NCBI RefSeq assembly: GCF_002835995.1
Contig: NZ_PJBZ01000051.1
Location: forward strand, 1 to 55,139
Length of the DNA stretch: 55,139 nt
From: Psychromonas sp. Urea-02u-13
GTDB taxonomy: Bacteria; Pseudomonadota; Gammaproteobacteria; Enterobacterales; Psychromonadaceae
Direction of reading: 5' to 3'
Both the position numbers and the translations under genes were made by a program. This document shows positions 36,033-46,881 of the stretch, piece after piece (the stretch's first letter is position 1; each line of letters starts with the position of its first letter). The notes below the pieces were generated by a model. It saw only the letters and a program-made list of their open reading frames with translations, did no database searches and was not told the DNA's origin.

Positions 36033-38666
36033 TTATAATTTTGTTGCTAGCCAAGGTTCAACAAGTGCTAACGCTTCTGTTAGTCCACTTGGATTATTAC
36101 CACCCGCCATCGCCATATCTGGACGACCGCCACCTTTACCGCCAACAGGTCCAGCAATTAAGTTAACTAACTCACCTGCTTTTACTTTCTTAGTCAGGTC
36201 TTTAGTCACACCAACAATCAAGCTTACTTTATCATCGCCGACTGCCGTTGCTAATACAACAATGCCCGATTGAAGTTTGTTCTTCATTTCATCGACACTA
36301 TCACGTAATAATTTCGGGTCAATACCTTCTATATTAGCAATAACGACTTTTACACCATTAATATCAATCGCATTACCGGTCAAGTTTGAACCTGCTTCAC
36401 TGGCCATTTTTGCTTTGATTGTCGCTAGCTCTTTTTCAAGTGCTTTATTGCGGTCCAAAGTCTGCATGATTTTTTCACCAATGTTGAAACTATCACCCTT
36501 CACCAAATCACACGCTTTATTAAATTGATCGCGTAAGTTATAAAGCGCTTGTTCAGCAGCAGCACCTACAGAGGCTTCAATTCGGCGTACGCCAGCAGCC
36601 GTACCTGCTTCAGAAGTAACAAGGAATAAACCCATGTCACCCGTACGCTGAGCATGTGTACCGCCACATAATTCAACAGAGAAATCACCCATTGTTACAA
36701 CGCGTACCATCTCGTCGTATTTTTCACCAAATAAAGCCATTGCACCTGTTGTTTTAGCTTCTTCGATGTCGAGTAACTTAGTCACAATTTCGTAGTTATC
36801 ACGAATCGCTTGATTAACTAAGTGTGTTACTTGATTTAATGTACCCATCGATAACGCTTCAAAATGCGAGAAGTCGAAACGTAATTTTTCAGCATCACAT
36901 AACGACCCTTTCTGCGTTACGTGCTCACCTAATGTGTGGCGCAATGCAGCGTGTAATAAATGTGTCGCTGAATGATGCAAAGCAATCGACTTACGACGGT
37001 CAGCTTCAACTAAAGCCTGTACTTTTTCGTTAACAGATAATGATCCAGTGCTTAAATAACCGATATGTAAAAATGCATCACCCGACTTTTTAGTATCAGT
37101 CACGGTAAAGATACCGTTATTAAGCTTCAAAATACCAGAATCACCCGTTTGACCACCAGATTCAGCATAGAAAGGTGTTTTCGATAAAATGACCTGCGCG
37201 GTATCACCTTCAACTAATGAATCAACAAAAGCGCCATCTTTCACAAGATTAGTCACCGTTGCAGTGCCTTCTAATGTTTCGTAACCGATGAACTCTGTTT
37301 TGCCTTCGATTTTTAAAACATCGTTATAATCTTTACCAAAGTTATTCGCTTGCTGAGCGCGTGAACGTTGCTCTGCCATTGCACTATCGAAACCATCTTG
37401 GTCGATTGTCAATTCACGTTCACGTGCGATATCAGCAGTTAAATCAGCTGGGAAACCGTAAGTATCATAAAGTTTGAAAACAACATCACCTGGAACCACT
37501 TTGCCTTCTAAATCGTCAAGTGCGATGTCTAAGATTTGTAAACCACGCTCTAGTGTTTTACCAAACTGCTCTTCTTCTAGACGTAAAATCTTTTCTACAA
37601 ATAGACGTTGCTGTAATAACTCAGGGTAAGCCTCACCCATTTGGTGGATAAGCTCTTCATAGATTTTAAAGAAGAAAACCTCTGTTGCGCCTAGTTTATG
37701 TCCGTGACGTACTGCACGACGAATAATACGACGTAATACATAACCACGGCCTTCATTTGATGGCATAACACCATCCGCAATTAAGAAACCACAAGCACGA
37801 ATATGATCGGCAACAACACGTAACGATTTATCTTCTAAATCTGTTGCGCCAGTAACTTCAGCTACTTTTTTGATAAGACCTTGGAACAAATCGATATCGT
37901 AGTTAGAGTGACCGTTTTGCATAATCGCAGAAATACGCTCAAGACCCATACCCGTATCAACAGACTGTTGTGGTAAGTCTTCCATCGTGCCATCGGCATG
38001 ACGGTTGTATTGCATGAATACTAAGTTCCAGATTTCGATAAAACGATCGCCATCTTCTTCTGGTGATCCTGGAGGACCGCCCCAAATATGTTCACCGTGA
38101 TCATAAAATATTTCAGAACATGGACCACAAGGACCCGTATCACCCATCGACCAGAAGTTATCTGACTCAAATTTTTTCTCAGGTGATTTATCACCAATGC
38201 GAATAATTTTATTTTCTGGTACGCCGATTTTATCAGCCCAGTATGAAAATGCTTCATTGTCACTTTCATAAACAGTCACAAGTAATTTTTCTGTTGGTAT
38301 TTTCAGTTCTTTAGTTAAAAATTCCCATGCAAAAGCAATCGCTTCCTGCTTGAAATAATCACCAAAACTAAAGTTACCTAACATTTCAAAAAATGTATGG
38401 TGACGAGCGGTGTAACCCACGTTATCTAAGTCATTATGCTTACCACCAGCACGTACACAGCGTTGGCTTGATGTGGCACGTGTATAAGCGCGTTTTTCAC
38501 TACCAAGAAAAGTATCTTTAAATTGATTCATACCTGCATTAGTAAATAGCAAAGTAGGATCGTTATCAGGCACAAGAGAACCACTGCTTACAGTTTGGTG
38601 CCCTTTCTTAGCATAAAAATCAAGAAATCCTTGGCGAATTTCAGACGTCGACTTAATCGTGGTCAT
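36033..38666 (-). CDS. alaS: Alanyl-tRNA synthetase
   Basis: The 877-residue class II enzyme has the aminoacylation core (~1-245; [17 protein letters not shown]-like [14 protein letters not shown]), a tRNA-recognition domain (~250-460), an editing domain with the zinc ligands HHSATH and [11 protein letters not shown], and a C-terminal oligomerisation domain with a Gly-rich end ([15 protein letters not shown]). Length matches E. coli (876 aa). It starts the alaS-lysC-csrA unit; an extended -10 (TGGTATATT) is visible upstream. Confidence 0.98.
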   Translation of the reverse strand: MTTIKSTSEIRQGFLDFYAKKGHQTVSSGSLVPDNDPTLLFTNAGMNQFKDTFLGSEKRAYTRATSSQRCVRAGGKHNDLDNVGYTARHHTFFEMLGNFSFGDYFKQEAIAFAWEFLTKELKIPTEKLLVTVYESDNEAFSYWADKIGVPENKIIRIGDKSPEKKFESDNFWSMGDTGPCGPCSEIFYDHGEHIWGGPPGSPEEDGDRFIEIWNLVFMQYNRHADGTMEDLPQQSVDTGMGLERISAIMQNGHSNYDIDLFQGLIKKVAEVTGATDLEDKSLRVVADHIRACGFLIADGVMPSNEGRGYVLRRIIRRAVRHGHKLGATEVFFFKIYEELIHQMGEAYPELLQQRLFVEKILRLEEEQFGKTLERGLQILDIALDDLEGKVVPGDVVFKLYDTYGFPADLTADIARERELTIDQDGFDSAMAEQRSRAQQANNFGKDYNDVLKIEGKTEFIGYETLEGTATVTNLVKDGAFVDSLVEGDTAQVILSKTPFYAESGGQTGDSGILKLNNGIFTVTDTKKSGDAFLHIGYLSTGSLSVNEKVQALVEADRRKSIALHHSATHLLHAALRHTLGEHVTQKGSLCDAEKLRFDFSHFEALSMGTLNQVTHLVNQAIRDNYEIVTKLLDIEEAKTTGAMALFGEKYDEMVRVVTMGDFSVELCGGTHAQRTGDMGLFLVTSEAGTAAGVRRIEASVGAAAEQALYNLRDQFNKACDLVKGDSFNIGEKIMQTLDRNKALEKELATIKAKMASEAGSNLTGNAIDINGVKVVIANIEGIDPKLLRDSVDEMKNKLQSGIVVLATAVGDDKVSLIVGVTKDLTKKVKAGELVNLIAGPVGGKGGGRPDMAMAGGNNPSGLTEALALVEPWLATKL

Positions 38667-38811
38667 GAGTTATTCCAAATAATAAATAAGGGGGAAAATA
38701 ATATTCGCTAATATACCACGGAGCTAGAAAGGGGGAAAGTGGGCAACGGGTCACATTTTGCTTAATTTTCGATCACCTATTGACATAACTGGCAAGCAAT
38801 AGGAAACTAAC

Positions 38812-38829
38812 TACGTAACCAGTTACGTA
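38812..38829 (+). promoter_or_regulatory. Palindromic operator candidate upstream of the MarR-GNAT gene
   Basis: TACGTAAC-CA-GTTACGTA is a perfect 8+8 palindrome 32-49 bp before the start codon. MarR proteins bind such sites; autoregulation is inferred. Confidence 0.55.
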
Positions 38830-38860
38830 CATTGTTAAATAGTCTGATAGGGAAATTAAG

Positions 38861-39820
38861 ATGGATTACATGAAAACACTCGCTAGCCTGAGTTTAGGCA
38901 GTCGCTTAAAACGACTTAGTGATCAGCTTTTTACAGAAGTGGCTGTGGTGTATGAACAAATGGGCTTAACGCTTAACCCTAACTATTTTTTGTTACTCAA
39001 TCTTATCAATAAGATGGGACCTATGGGTATTACCCAAGCAGCTGAATACCTAGCAGTGAGCCATCCCGCCATTAGTAAACTCGCGAATAAAATGATTCAA
39101 GAGGGTTATTTAACCAAGCACCCTCACCCAACAGATAAACGCGCGAGCCAGCTTATTTTAACCCAGCAATCAACACAGATAACCGAGCAAGCCACCCCTA
39201 TTTGGCAGGCGCTAAAGAAACACTTAGATTATCTTGAAAGCTTGCAAAAAACGCCATTATTAGACGCTATCGAACAGTTTGAAAACAGTCTGAAACAGCT
39301 TAATCTTTCTCAAATTGTACTGCAGGATCTTAAAAAACCAGTGCAAAACATTAGTATAGTGAACTGGCATAGTGATTATAAAAACGATTTTAAACGGCTC
39401 AATATGAGCTGGTTAAATAGCGAGTTTAATGGCGAACTCACAGTAAATGACCAGCAAGCGATTGAACAACCAGAAAGTTATTACCTCGCACAGGGAGGGT
39501 ATCTGTTTTTTGCTAAACAAGATGAACAGGTCATTGGTTGCATTGCGCTGAAACCGATTAGCGACGATTGTTACGAACTCTCTAAAATGGCGGTTTGTCC
39601 CGATATCCAAGGTCATGGTATTGGTCGGTCATTATTATTAAGCGCACTGAATAAAGCACGAGACCTCAACATTCAAAAAATTAGCTTAGAAACAAACAGT
39701 AAATTATTACGTGCCATGGCGCTTTATCAACACTTTGGTTTTACTCAGATGCCACACCCAAAAGGCCAGAGTGATTATGCGCGAGCAGATGTTTATATGG
39801 AGCTACAACTTTATGTTTAA
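38861..39820 (+). CDS. MarR-type regulator fused to GNAT acetyltransferase
   Basis: The 319-residue protein has an N-terminal MarR winged-helix domain (~15-150; ITQAAEYLAVSHPAISKLANKM is the recognition region, DKRASQLILT the wing) and a C-terminal GNAT domain (~165-318) with the acetyl-CoA loop VCPDIQGHGIGRSLLLSA. Such fusions occur in many proteobacteria; the acetylated substrate is unknown. Its stop overlaps the azlC start by 8 nt, so it is coupled to a branched-chain amino-acid exporter and may sense or modify a related compound. Confidence 0.9.
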   Translation: MDYMKTLASLSLGSRLKRLSDQLFTEVAVVYEQMGLTLNPNYFLLLNLINKMGPMGITQAAEYLAVSHPAISKLANKMIQEGYLTKHPHPTDKRASQLILTQQSTQITEQATPIWQALKKHLDYLESLQKTPLLDAIEQFENSLKQLNLSQIVLQDLKKPVQNISIVNWHSDYKNDFKRLNMSWLNSEFNGELTVNDQQAIEQPESYYLAQGGYLFFAKQDEQVIGCIALKPISDDCYELSKMAVCPDIQGHGIGRSLLLSALNKARDLNIQKISLETNSKLLRAMALYQHFGFTQMPHPKGQSDYARADVYMELQLYV

Positions 39821-40526
39821 CAAAACACAAAAAAGGGAATTTCTAGGGGGCGGTAAAGCAGCGCTACCGTTAGTATTAGGCGCCATTCCTTTTGCTATTT
39901 TATTTGGCACATTAGCGCCAACCAGTGGCCTCTCTGCATTAGCAACCGTAGCGATGTCGGTATTGGTTTTTGCTGGCTCGGCACAATTTATCGTCTTAGC
40001 ACTGATTGCCGTACAAGCGCCACTAGAGATGATTTTATTAACCACCTTCGTGGTTAATTTACGTCATGTACTTTATGCCACTGCACTTGTTGAACATGTA
40101 AAACATCTTTCTTTAGGCTGGCGGGCAATACTTGCTTTTGGGTTAACCGATGAGAGCTTTGCGAATATGAGCCAACGTTATTTACAGGAAGATAAACGTG
40201 ATGCTCACTATTTTTATCTCGGCTCTATTAGCTGCTTTTATACCACGTGGGTCTCTTTCACAATTTTAGGTTTATTCTTGGGAAGCTTGATTCCTGACAT
40301 GAGTAGCTGGGGCCTTGAGTTTGCTATGTCGGTAACCTTTATTGGCATGGTTGTGCCTTATATGAACAGCAAAGCAATGATTAGCGCAATTTTTGCTGCC
40401 GGTATTAGTTCACTCGCTTTTGCACACCTGCCTAATAAATTAGGTTTAATTGTCAGCGCGATTATTGGTGTCGCGGTGGGGTTAACTATTTCTCAACTTG
40501 CTAACAGACAAGTTTCTTATGAGTGA
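39813..40526 (+). CDS. azlC: AzlC family branched-chain amino-acid exporter, large subunit
   Basis: The 237-residue protein has about seven membrane helices with the family pattern GGGKAALPLVLGAIPFAILFG, FAGSAQFIVLALI and NLRHVLYATAL. With AzlD it exports branched-chain amino acids or analogues. Start 39813 was chosen for GGAG 10 nt upstream; the frame extends further but overlaps the regulator. Confidence 0.92.
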   Translation: MFNKTQKREFLGGGKAALPLVLGAIPFAILFGTLAPTSGLSALATVAMSVLVFAGSAQFIVLALIAVQAPLEMILLTTFVVNLRHVLYATALVEHVKHLSLGWRAILAFGLTDESFANMSQRYLQEDKRDAHYFYLGSISCFYTTWVSFTILGLFLGSLIPDMSSWGLEFAMSVTFIGMVVPYMNSKAMISAIFAAGISSLAFAHLPNKLGLIVSAIIGVAVGLTISQLANRQVSYE

Positions 40527-40534
40527 GGTTTATT

Positions 40535-40852
40535 ATGAATGAAGCACTTTTAATTTTAGGCATGTTTATCATCACCTTCGGCATACGTTTTATCATGTTT
40601 GCTTTTGCAGGCAAGCTTAGCTTTCCTAATTGGCTCGCTAAATCGCTAAAGTTTGTTCCACCAGCAGTATTAACCGCCATCATTATCCCCGCGGTCATCA
40701 TGCCAAGTGGTGTTATCGACATCAGCTTGAGCAACAACTACCTAATTGCAGCCCTGTTCGCTTTTGTTATTGCATTGGTGACCAAGAGCTTATTAAAAAC
40801 AATCGGCCTAGGAATGAGCTTCTTTCTGGTGCTGCAGTATCTTTATCTATAA
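40535..40852 (+). CDS. azlD: AzlD family branched-chain amino-acid exporter, small subunit
   Basis: The 105-residue protein has four membrane helices (MFIITFGIRFIMF, FVPPAVLTAIIIPAVIMP). ATG 40535 was chosen over 40523 because GAGG is correctly placed before it. It follows azlC after 8 bp and ends the regulator-azlC-azlD operon. Confidence 0.92.
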   Translation: MNEALLILGMFIITFGIRFIMFAFAGKLSFPNWLAKSLKFVPPAVLTAIIIPAVIMPSGVIDISLSNNYLIAALFAFVIALVTKSLLKTIGLGMSFFLVLQYLYL

Positions 40853-40862
40853 ATAGAGGATG

Positions 40863-40931
40863 GTTAGCTGTTAGCTGTTAGCTGTTAGCTGTTAGCTGTT
40901 AGCTGTTAGCTGTTAGCTGTTAGCTGTTAGC
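40863..40931. repeat. Heptamer microsatellite (GTTAGCT), 9 full copies plus 6 nt
   Basis: A perfect 7-bp tandem array immediately after azlD. Copy number is probably variable by slippage. It is intergenic, so no frame is affected. Confidence 0.97.
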
Positions 40932-41078
40932 GCAACAAATTCAACAACTCTGCAATGGGTGTCAACTAATAACTGACGACTAAAAACGAACTGCTTTTCA
41001 ATAGATGTTAGAAACGTTTCTTCCGTTTTCCGATCCATTCGAAAAGAACTATTCAGAGCAGACGATAAATTAAAGACA

Positions 41079-41114
41079 AAAAAAACCTCTGAATGGAAAA
41101 ACCATGCAGAGGAA
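41079..41114 (-). terminator. Distal terminator of the polA-side repeat
   Basis: Minus strand CCTCTGCATGG-TTTTT-CCATTCAGAGG (one mismatch) then eight U (plus-strand A run 41078-41085). Confidence 0.85.
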
Positions 41115-41195
41115 AACAATAGACACTAGAAACATTTCTTCCGTTTTCCGATCCATTCGAAATGGCATTATTCAGAGTAGGCAACAAATTCAGGA

Positions 41196-41235
41196 CAAAA
41201 AAAACCTCTGAATGGAAAAACCATGCAGAGGAAAA
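41196..41235 (-). terminator. Proximal terminator after polA
   Basis: Same hairpin and U-tract as the copy at 41079; about 130 bp after the polA stop. Confidence 0.85.
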
Positions 41236-41364
41236 CTAAGGAAGAAACTATAAAATTAACTAGTTCAAAGGATTAGTCTTTCATAGTGATAAAAGGTTCA
41301 TAATTATTAACAAATTAATTCAAAATAGTGTCGTTCCCACTTTCATTCACTTAGTCAGTTTTTA

Positions 41365-44214
41365 TTAGTGTGCTTCGTCCCAGTTATTACCCATATCAGC
41401 ATCAGCAATTAACGGAACATCAAGTTTCGCCGCGCCAGCCATAATGCTTTGAATCTCTTTGGTATAAGACTCTACAAGCTCTTCTTTAATACTAAAGATT
41501 AATTCATCGTGCACTTGCATTAACAATTGCACATTACCTTCAGGTTGCTTGTTAACCCAAGCGGCCATGTCTATCATCGCTTTTTTGATAATATCAGCAG
41601 CCGTTCCCTGCATTGGCGCATTGATTGCTGCGCGTTCAGACGCTTTTTTCAACATGCCGTTACGCGAGTTAATATTAGGCAACTGTAAACGTCGTCCTAA
41701 AATTGTTTCAACATAACCCTGCTCTTTAGCAACCGTGCGTGTATCTTCCATGTAAGTTAATACACCAGGGTAACGATTAAAGTATTTATCCATGTATTGC
41801 TGTGCATCGTGGCGACCAATATTTAACTGCTTAGCAAGACCAAAGGCACTCATACCATAGATAAGTCCGAAGTTAATTGCTTTAGCGCTACGGCGCTGAT
41901 CAACAGTAACGTCATCTACATCAACCGAAAACACTTCAGAGGCAGTGGCTTTATGGATATCAACGCCCTGTGAGAACGCTTCTAATAAGCCTTTATCTTG
42001 TGATAAATGCGCCATGATACGTAACTCGATTTGACTGTAATCGGCAGCCACAATTTTATAACCTTGTGGGGCAATAAAAGCTTGGCGAATACGACGACCT
42101 TCTGCACTACGAATAGGAATGTTTTGTAAGTTTGGATCGCTTGATGATAAACGCCCGGTCACTGTGACGGCTTGATGATAAGAAGTATGTACACGACCAG
42201 TTTTTTCATTAACCATTTTTGGCAGTTTATCGGTATAAGTCGACTTAAGTTTACTTAATCCACGATGTTCAATAATCAGTTTTGGTAACGGGTAAGTTTC
42301 CGCTAACTCAACTAATACTTCTTCAGCCGTTGAAGGTGCACCTTTAGGTGTTTTCTTCAAGATAGGCAATTCAAGCTCTTCAAACAAAATAACTTGTAAC
42401 TGTTTTGGCGAACTTAAGTTAAACGGTTTACCCGCCTCAACATACGCAAGCTCTTCAATTTCTAACAGACGTTTAGCAATTTCTACACTTTGCGCCGTTA
42501 ATAATTCACTGTCTATTGCGACACCACCACGTTCAATATCAGAGAGCACGGTTAACAGTGGCAACTCTATTTCATTAAATAGCGTAAGTAGCGTTTCAGA
42601 TTCTTGCAGACGACTATACAACTCGATATGTAAACGAAGCGTAATATCAGCATCTTCAGCGGCATACGGTGCAGCTTCTTTAATACTAATCTCATTGAAG
42701 GTCAGTTGCTTTTTACCTTTACCCGCAATCTCTTCAAAAGAGATACATTTATGGTCAAGGTACTTAAGCGCAAGGGTATCCATATCATGCTTACCCGTAC
42801 TATCAATGATATAAGACTCAAGCATGGTATCAAATTGAATGCCTTTTAATTCAATACCGTGATTTAGTAATACACTACGATCGTACTTAAGGTTTTGACC
42901 TACTTTTTTATGCTCGTTATTTTCTAGTAATGGTTTTAATTTAGCCATCGTTTCAGCAAAGTCTAACTGCTTTGGCGCATCGATATAATCGTGCGTAAGT
43001 GGAAGATAAACAGCTTCAATGACAGGTGCATCATCACTACCTACGTTTGTTTGAATCGCAAATGATAAACCCACAATCTGTGCTTGCATGTAATCCAAGC
43101 TGGTTGTTTCTGTATCGAAAGCAAACAGGTCACTATTTTCAAGCTTTTTAATCAGTTGCGTTAATTGGCCTTGCGTATAAATCGTTTTATAAGCACTGCG
43201 ATCAACCAATGCAGCATTAGCAACCGCCGCGCTAGGGTTAGCACTACTCGTATTTCCATTACTAGAGACGGCGTTATAACTACCCGCTTCACCGGCAGCT
43301 GTGTCGACCACTTTTCCGCCATCAAGTAACGCAGATAACCAACGTCTAAATTCTAACTTGCCAAACAGCTTAATAAGCTCATCACTGTCTTGCTCGCCAA
43401 ATTTAAAATCGTCATAACCGACGTCTAATTCAACATCGAGTTTAATAGTGGCTAACAAGTAAGAAAGACGCGCCATCTCTTCGTTATCAGCCATCTTCTT
43501 AGCAATTGTTTTACTACCACGGAACCCCAGAGGAGCAAGCTTTTCTAAATTGTCATAAATAGCATCCATTGAACCGATGCCTTGTAACATCGCTAATGCG
43601 GTCTTTTCACCAACACCAGGGACGCCAGGAATGTTATCTACTTGATCACCCATCAATGCGAGGTAATCGATAATTAACTCAGGCGAAATACCAAATTTCT
43701 CAGTCACGCCTTCCACATCCATGACCGTATCAGTCATGGTATTAATAAGTAGTGTATGTTCATCCACCAGCTGTGCCATATCTTTATCACCGGTACTAAT
43801 CAGTGTTTTAATACCTTTAGCGCTGGCGATTTTTGATAGTGTACCAATAACGTCATCGGCTTCTACACCATCGACAATAAGGATAGGTAAACCCATCGCT
43901 TTAATGACCGCGTGTAACGGTTCAATTTGAATGCGTAGATCATCGGGCATGCTAGGACGATTAGCTTTGTAGTCGCTATACATATCATCACGGAAGGTTT
44001 TACCCTTAGCATCAAATACCACAACAATATGTGAAGGGTTAAACTGACGCATCAGGCTTTTGAGCATGTTGACCACGCCATAAACAGCGCCCGTCGCTTC
44101 ACCCGCTGAATTAGTGAGATGCGGGGGAGAGAAAAATGCACGGTATAGATAGGAAGAGCCATCAACAAGTACAAAAGGATTTTCAGGGATCGTCGCCATC
44201 GGTTCATTACTCAA
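41365..44214 (-). CDS. polA: DNA polymerase I
   Basis: The 949-residue enzyme fills gaps and removes RNA primers. The 5'-3' nuclease domain is at ~10-300 ([25 protein letters not shown]). The 3'-5' exonuclease domain (~345-540) keeps [13 protein letters not shown] and Exo [15 protein letters not shown], so proofreading is expected. Polymerase motifs A ([17 protein letters not shown]), B ([18 protein letters not shown]) and C ([13 protein letters not shown]) are intact. Length is slightly above E. coli (928 aa). The spot 42 RNA gene often found beside polA is not recognised here. Confidence 0.98.
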   Translation of the reverse strand: MSNEPMATIPENPFVLVDGSSYLYRAFFSPPHLTNSAGEATGAVYGVVNMLKSLMRQFNPSHIVVVFDAKGKTFRDDMYSDYKANRPSMPDDLRIQIEPLHAVIKAMGLPILIVDGVEADDVIGTLSKIASAKGIKTLISTGDKDMAQLVDEHTLLINTMTDTVMDVEGVTEKFGISPELIIDYLALMGDQVDNIPGVPGVGEKTALAMLQGIGSMDAIYDNLEKLAPLGFRGSKTIAKKMADNEEMARLSYLLATIKLDVELDVGYDDFKFGEQDSDELIKLFGKLEFRRWLSALLDGGKVVDTAAGEAGSYNAVSSNGNTSSANPSAAVANAALVDRSAYKTIYTQGQLTQLIKKLENSDLFAFDTETTSLDYMQAQIVGLSFAIQTNVGSDDAPVIEAVYLPLTHDYIDAPKQLDFAETMAKLKPLLENNEHKKVGQNLKYDRSVLLNHGIELKGIQFDTMLESYIIDSTGKHDMDTLALKYLDHKCISFEEIAGKGKKQLTFNEISIKEAAPYAAEDADITLRLHIELYSRLQESETLLTLFNEIELPLLTVLSDIERGGVAIDSELLTAQSVEIAKRLLEIEELAYVEAGKPFNLSSPKQLQVILFEELELPILKKTPKGAPSTAEEVLVELAETYPLPKLIIEHRGLSKLKSTYTDKLPKMVNEKTGRVHTSYHQAVTVTGRLSSSDPNLQNIPIRSAEGRRIRQAFIAPQGYKIVAADYSQIELRIMAHLSQDKGLLEAFSQGVDIHKATASEVFSVDVDDVTVDQRRSAKAINFGLIYGMSAFGLAKQLNIGRHDAQQYMDKYFNRYPGVLTYMEDTRTVAKEQGYVETILGRRLQLPNINSRNGMLKKASERAAINAPMQGTAADIIKKAMIDMAAWVNKQPEGNVQLLMQVHDELIFSIKEELVESYTKEIQSIMAGAAKLDVPLIADADMGNNWDEAH

Positions 44215-44358
44215 TAGTTATAAATAAATAACGATTATAACTAAAAATAGAATCTTAAAATAGAGTTAGATTTATTGCGCGGTAGGGTAAGTGGCTGTTC
44301 ACTTTCAATACAGAGAATTCCTGTGGATAACTCTGTTAGTAGTTTTCAAGAAAAATTG

Positions 44359-44387
44359 AGCTGTAACAAATAAAATAGATTACAGCT
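44359..44387 (-). terminator. Hairpin after the acyltransferase gene
   Basis: AGCTGTAA / TTACAGCT with a 13-nt loop; on the minus strand CAAUUUUUC follows. The rest of the 44215-44492 spacer shows nothing else. Confidence 0.6.
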
Positions 44388-44492
44388 TAATTTTCAACAA
44401 CATAGATCGCGAATGTGACAACTTTGAGGAATTAACTAAAAATCAAAATGTGCATAACAAAGTAATTAGTGCTTCACTTTTGAACATTTTTA

Positions 44493-45602
44493 TCAATTTA
44501 TACTGTTTATCACTGGGTTTGCATACATTTTCAATACTGTTTCTTGAAGCTCTGGCGCCATACCTTGTAAGCGTTGCTCAAAGGTGGCTTTATCAGCTTC
44601 ACTAACAGAGTCTAAGTTTTGTTTTGCTGCAATGAAGTTAGAAGGATGCAAATAGTAGTTTTGGTAAATCTGTTGATCTATTGCGCTTGCTACTTGTTCT
44701 GGATCTTCAAAGTCTTCATCTAGCGCTTTACCAAAGGCAACATGAACATGCCCTTTCTGGCCAATAATACCGCGTACAATACTTTCGATATCTTCAAACT
44801 CAGATTTTTTATATTCGCCAGTTTGCGCTTTATCAAATAACTCTTGGGCTTTGTGTTTGTCACAGGCATCAAACTCGTAAGAAACAGCAACAGGCACAAT
44901 ATTGAGTTGCTTAATATAGTCGTTAAACGCGACTTTTTTCTTTTTACCGTTCATGTAAAACATCTTAATAATCGCAGGTTCTGTTTTATCATGGCCATCT
45001 TTTGCGCGCCCTTCGCGTTGCGCTATCCAGATACTGCTATCGCTTTGCAGTGAACTAAAGATGTAATCCGACAGTTGCAATACCGCTTTCATCATTTCGC
45101 GTGGGGCTTTTAATGCGCGTTTTACGATAAAACTTTTATTCATACGCATTAAATCAGAGCTAAAAGGTTTACTTAATAAGTTGTCACCAATTGCAATTCG
45201 CACGGTTTTAAAGTTTTCAGAGAACAAAGCCCAATTAACAAAGGAAGGATCCATTGCAATATCACGATGATTAGAAACGAACAGGTAATTTTTGTTGGCG
45301 TCTAAATTCTCAAGTCCCGAGTAGGTGAACTTGGTTGTTGTAGAGTCGATCATATGTTGAACATAACCGCCCACAACTTGCTGCATCTCATCTATGCTAT
45401 TGATTGAACGCCATTTATATAAGAAATACTGGCGCAATAATGGCTTTAATAAAAAGCCTGTAAATTTAGCGATTTTAGAGAAACGAAAACTGACAATAGC
45501 ATCGATGAATTCATCACTATTAATAACACGCTGGATCGCAGGTTGGATCTCATCATCATTATAAGGTCGAATATCACTAAATCTATCGGATGAAGTTGGC
45601 AT
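44493..45602 (-). CDS. PlsC-type acyltransferase (1-acylglycerol-3-phosphate acyltransferase family)
   Basis: The 369-residue protein has the acyltransferase block SNHRDIAMDPSFVNWAL near residue 110 and REGRAKDG near 198, the substrate-binding motif. The catalytic His/Asp spacing is one residue longer than the classic HX4D, a known variant in marine bacterial paralogues. There is no obvious membrane helix; a hydrophobic stretch at ~45-60 may bind the membrane face. The exact acceptor lipid is unknown. It is the third of a minus-strand group with the HDOD-type gene and fre. Confidence 0.8.
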   Translation of the reverse strand: MPTSSDRFSDIRPYNDDEIQPAIQRVINSDEFIDAIVSFRFSKIAKFTGFLLKPLLRQYFLYKWRSINSIDEMQQVVGGYVQHMIDSTTTKFTYSGLENLDANKNYLFVSNHRDIAMDPSFVNWALFSENFKTVRIAIGDNLLSKPFSSDLMRMNKSFIVKRALKAPREMMKAVLQLSDYIFSSLQSDSSIWIAQREGRAKDGHDKTEPAIIKMFYMNGKKKKVAFNDYIKQLNIVPVAVSYEFDACDKHKAQELFDKAQTGEYKKSEFEDIESIVRGIIGQKGHVHVAFGKALDEDFEDPEQVASAIDQQIYQNYYLHPSNFIAAKQNLDSVSEADKATFEQRLQGMAPELQETVLKMYANPVINSIN

Positions 45603-45654
45603 TATGTCTTTCTCTAAAAAATGGATAGCGTATTTTACCTGCTTTGAAGACTAA

Positions 45655-46863
45655 TTACCAAATTGGTTTGAATCGAAATAACTCATGACGTAATAATACT
45701 TTATAAGTAGCAGGGTCTATTTGAGACTCATTAAGATACGCTTCAAGCCATTCAGGTTTAAACAGTCGTGAAGCACGGAGCTGATCGAATTTAGCAAAGC
45801 GCATTGCTTTATATAAAACTTTACCCAGTTTACCGCGCGCTTCAAAAGGAACAGCTTCTACTTCCTCTCTTAATGCGTTAACTAAGTGTGGGAATGATTT
45901 CGAAAATAATGCCTCAGAAAGGGATAAGCTCAGTGCCAAACTTGATTGCGAAACAAGTAAAGCCTGTAAGGAAGCTGAATCCGTGTGGATATCATAAAAG
46001 AAATCATGACGATCTTTTTCTCCTTTATCACGTGCCTGATCTAAGCAAGCAGTGCGCACTAATTCAAAGGAGCTTAAATATTGCTGGTAACTGGCAACAT
46101 AAGCAAAATTCACCATCGCAGATAACAACATACCTTCATAAGGACGACGATAATCTTCCGCTAACATCAACGCAGTGCAGGTTTGTCCAAGTGTCATCTC
46201 ATAACGCCACAGCTTTCTAGCAAACAACACATTATGATGGCTGTAAGCATTGATGCGGTACTTGAACAAAATAGCAGGCACTAAATAACGTAAGACTTCT
46301 GTACCAATCAAACCAATCGCACTTTGAATATCACGGACTTGGCGAGATGAGCGACCCAGCGTAGACATAAAGTCAACGCTACCCACTAATGAAAGTAAAC
46401 GTTTTCGAGTGCCAATATCAGAGTCTAATAAGGCTGCTAAAATCGAATAACGAGGCTCACCGACTAATAGTTTCTGTAATAGCTCAACGTTACTGTCACG
46501 TAACTGTAATTGCTCTAAAATAACGTGATCAGTATTTTCTAAGTTAGCATTAACTACTTTCAAAAGGGACTGCTGGAAATAGCGCTTGAGCAAAGCGTTA
46601 CGTTTATCTTTAAGACGCTTATCTGCTTTTTCTCGCATTACACGTTCTTTTTCAACATCGAGTAATATTCGTTGGTTCCAACCGTCTTCTGCATCACCTG
46701 CTTTTGAAGCTAACTCTGTATCATCAAGCTCAGCATCGGAGAGTCCATCATTATACTCTCCTTCTTTATAGATTTTATTTTTACCAACCAAAAAACGTAG
46801 GAACAGTTTATCAACCGATTCCATCAGAGATAAGTCTGGCTGCTGAGCATTTTTAACTGTCAT
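45655..46863 (-). CDS. HDOD-like domain protein
   Basis: The 402-residue protein has a charged helical N-terminus (~1-115) and an HDOD-type helical region (~125-330), with SRQVRDIQSAIGLIGTEVLRYLVPAIL corresponding to the segment of HDOD proteins. The metal-binding His-Asp of true HD hydrolases is not evident, as usual for HDOD. Such proteins act in signalling, but no target is known. It starts 19 bp after fre and may share its transcript. Confidence 0.7.
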   Translation of the reverse strand: MTVKNAQQPDLSLMESVDKLFLRFLVGKNKIYKEGEYNDGLSDAELDDTELASKAGDAEDGWNQRILLDVEKERVMREKADKRLKDKRNALLKRYFQQSLLKVVNANLENTDHVILEQLQLRDSNVELLQKLLVGEPRYSILAALLDSDIGTRKRLLSLVGSVDFMSTLGRSSRQVRDIQSAIGLIGTEVLRYLVPAILFKYRINAYSHHNVLFARKLWRYEMTLGQTCTALMLAEDYRRPYEGMLLSAMVNFAYVASYQQYLSSFELVRTACLDQARDKGEKDRHDFFYDIHTDSASLQALLVSQSSLALSLSLSEALFSKSFPHLVNALREEVEAVPFEARGKLGKVLYKAMRFAKFDQLRASRLFKPEWLEAYLNESQIDPATYKVLLRHELFRFKPIW

Positions 46864-46881
46864 TCTTAGGCCTTTATTATG

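Larger units (their letters stand above)
41005..41242 (-). repeat. 118-bp tandem repeat, two copies, downstream of polA
   Basis: Two units offset by 118 bp (TAGAAAC at 41009 and 41127) share long identical blocks: TTCCGTTTTCCGATCCATTC and the whole terminator. The middle part differs by scattered changes. On the minus strand, reading away from polA, each unit ends upstream of a new unit with a hairpin and eight U. A palindrome AGAAACGTTTCT lies in unit 1. Either duplicated terminators or tandem small RNAs fit. Confidence 0.9.

Noticed and set aside
40863-40931. CRISPR or coding repeat
   Set aside because: It is a pure 7-bp tandem microsatellite with no spacers, in an intergenic region.
41243-41364. 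Spot 42 RNA (spf) next to polA
   Set aside because: No stretch resembling the conserved 5' end or the terminator of spot 42 could be found.
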